DNA of 6,153 nucleotides from Candidatus Zixiibacteriota bacterium (GTDB lineage: Bacteria; Zixibacteria; MSB-5A5; GN15; PGXB01), in contig JAAERC010000140.1 in NCBI GenBank assembly GCA_024230695.1, forward strand, positions 1 to 6,153, given 5' to 3'. Position numbers and translations under genes: made by a program. Shown piece by piece: positions 5,780 to 6,153 of this stretch. The first letter of the stretch is position 1. Every line of letters starts with the position of its first letter. The notes below the pieces were generated by a model, which worked only from the letters and a program-made list of their open reading frames with translations, did not search any database and had not been told where the DNA came from.

Positions 5780-6153
5780 ATTCACCCAGAATTTCTGCCA
5801 GTTTCTTTCGCGCATAATACAACCGCGACATTACTGTACCTTTTGGAATTTTAAGCATCTCCGCGATTTTGTCATATGAAAGCTCTCGGAAGTGCTTTAA
5901 CATTATTATTTCACGGCTCGAAAAATCGAGTTGCATAATCGCCTTACGAAGATTCCGAGCCTGTTCCTTTTTTATTACTATTTTTTCAGGGTTTGTCTCA
6001 GTTATAAGTAAAAAATCGTTATCGTCAATATCAACCTGTTTTGAATCCCATTTTTGCCGCCGTTTAAGACAATCTTTGCATAAATTGGAAATTATTGAAT
6101 AAAACCAGGGGAAAAACCGCTGGTCGGATTTAAATTTTACTGCTGATTTATGA
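5772..6153 (-). CDS. ECF-type RNA polymerase sigma factor, 5' end outside window
   Basis: An open frame enters from the right edge and gives 126 residues before a TGA at 5774-5772. I translated it by hand from the reverse strand. Sigma region 2.3-2.4 is seen in FFPWFYSIISNLCKDCLKRR (13-32 of the fragment), the W-x-Y-x-I-x-x-N-x-C-x-D pattern of ECF factors. An acidic linker follows (about 39-56). Region 4 follows with AIMQLDFSSREIIMLKHF (71-88), the helix-turn-helix LSYDKIAEMLKIPKGTVMSR (91-110) and LYYARKKLAEIL (111-122), which would recognise the -35 element. A complete ECF factor is about 170-190 residues, so about 50-60 N-terminal residues, including region 2.1-2.2, lie beyond the window. 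The truncation is due to the window edge and is not a mutation. The operon promoter, which might be autoregulated, is also outside. The stop overlaps the anti-sigma start. Confidence 0.95.
   Translation of the reverse strand, partial: HKSAVKFKSDQRFFPWFYSIISNLCKDCLKRRQKWDSKQVDIDDNDFLLITETNPEKIVIKKEQARNLRKAIMQLDFSSREIIMLKHFRELSYDKIAEMLKIPKGTVMSRLYYARKKLAEILGEYE

Noticed and set aside
5780..5815. Extended N terminus of the anti-sigma factor from the ATG at 5815
   Set aside because: The extra 12 residues (opening MRERNWQKF) lie before the family's normal start, there is no ribosome site before 5815, and the extension sits inside the sigma coding region.
1..6153. CRISPR array, mobile element, tRNA or riboswitch
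   Set aside because: I saw no spaced direct repeats, no transposase or integrase motif, no cloverleaf-like tract and no conserved riboswitch core. All gaps between genes are shorter than 150 bases.

Overview
The window carries eight protein-coding genes and almost no free intergenic space. It looks like a chromosomal piece from a moderately AT-rich, probably Gram-negative bacterium. Nothing fixes the phylum. The YjbQ variant, the ECF sigma/zinc-finger anti-sigma pair and the mixed use of Shine-Dalgarno (SD) sites would suit an uncultured lineage of the FCB group (for example Zixibacteria-like bacteria), but that placement is a guess. I see no insertion sequence, CRISPR array, tRNA or rRNA, phage gene or attachment site.

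Left part (1-1498, + strand): a tight two-gene unit. A YjbQ/UPF0047 family protein is followed, after 3 bases, by mtnA, the methylthioribose-1-phosphate isomerase of methionine salvage. Every catalytic landmark of MtnA is present.

Middle part (1558-4479, - strand): a family 2 glycosyltransferase followed after 12 bases by a 664-residue membrane phosphotransferase of the lipoteichoic acid synthase (LtaS)/sulfatase-fold superfamily. A textbook housekeeping promoter (TTGACA, 17 bases, TATACT) lies just upstream of the glycosyltransferase. The likely joint role is building or decorating a cell-envelope glycolipid or glycopolymer: the glycosyltransferase adds a sugar in the cytoplasm, and the membrane enzyme adds a phospho-headgroup outside. 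These two genes converge on mtnA with only about 60 bases between the stop codons.

Right part (4571-6153, - strand): a coupled regulatory operon, entered here part-way through its first gene. An ECF-type sigma-70 factor (5' end outside the window) overlaps a zinc-finger anti-sigma factor with two membrane segments by 8 bases. That gene overlaps a YbjQ/UPF0145 protein by 4 bases, and a small DUF4234-like membrane protein follows after 15 bases. A clear intrinsic terminator closes the operon. It reads as an envelope-signal-responsive sigma module whose two accessory genes are of unknown function.

No single element here is demonstrably a new system. The most worthwhile leads are the sigma/anti-sigma/YbjQ/DUF4234 arrangement and the glycosyltransferase-LtaS-like pair.
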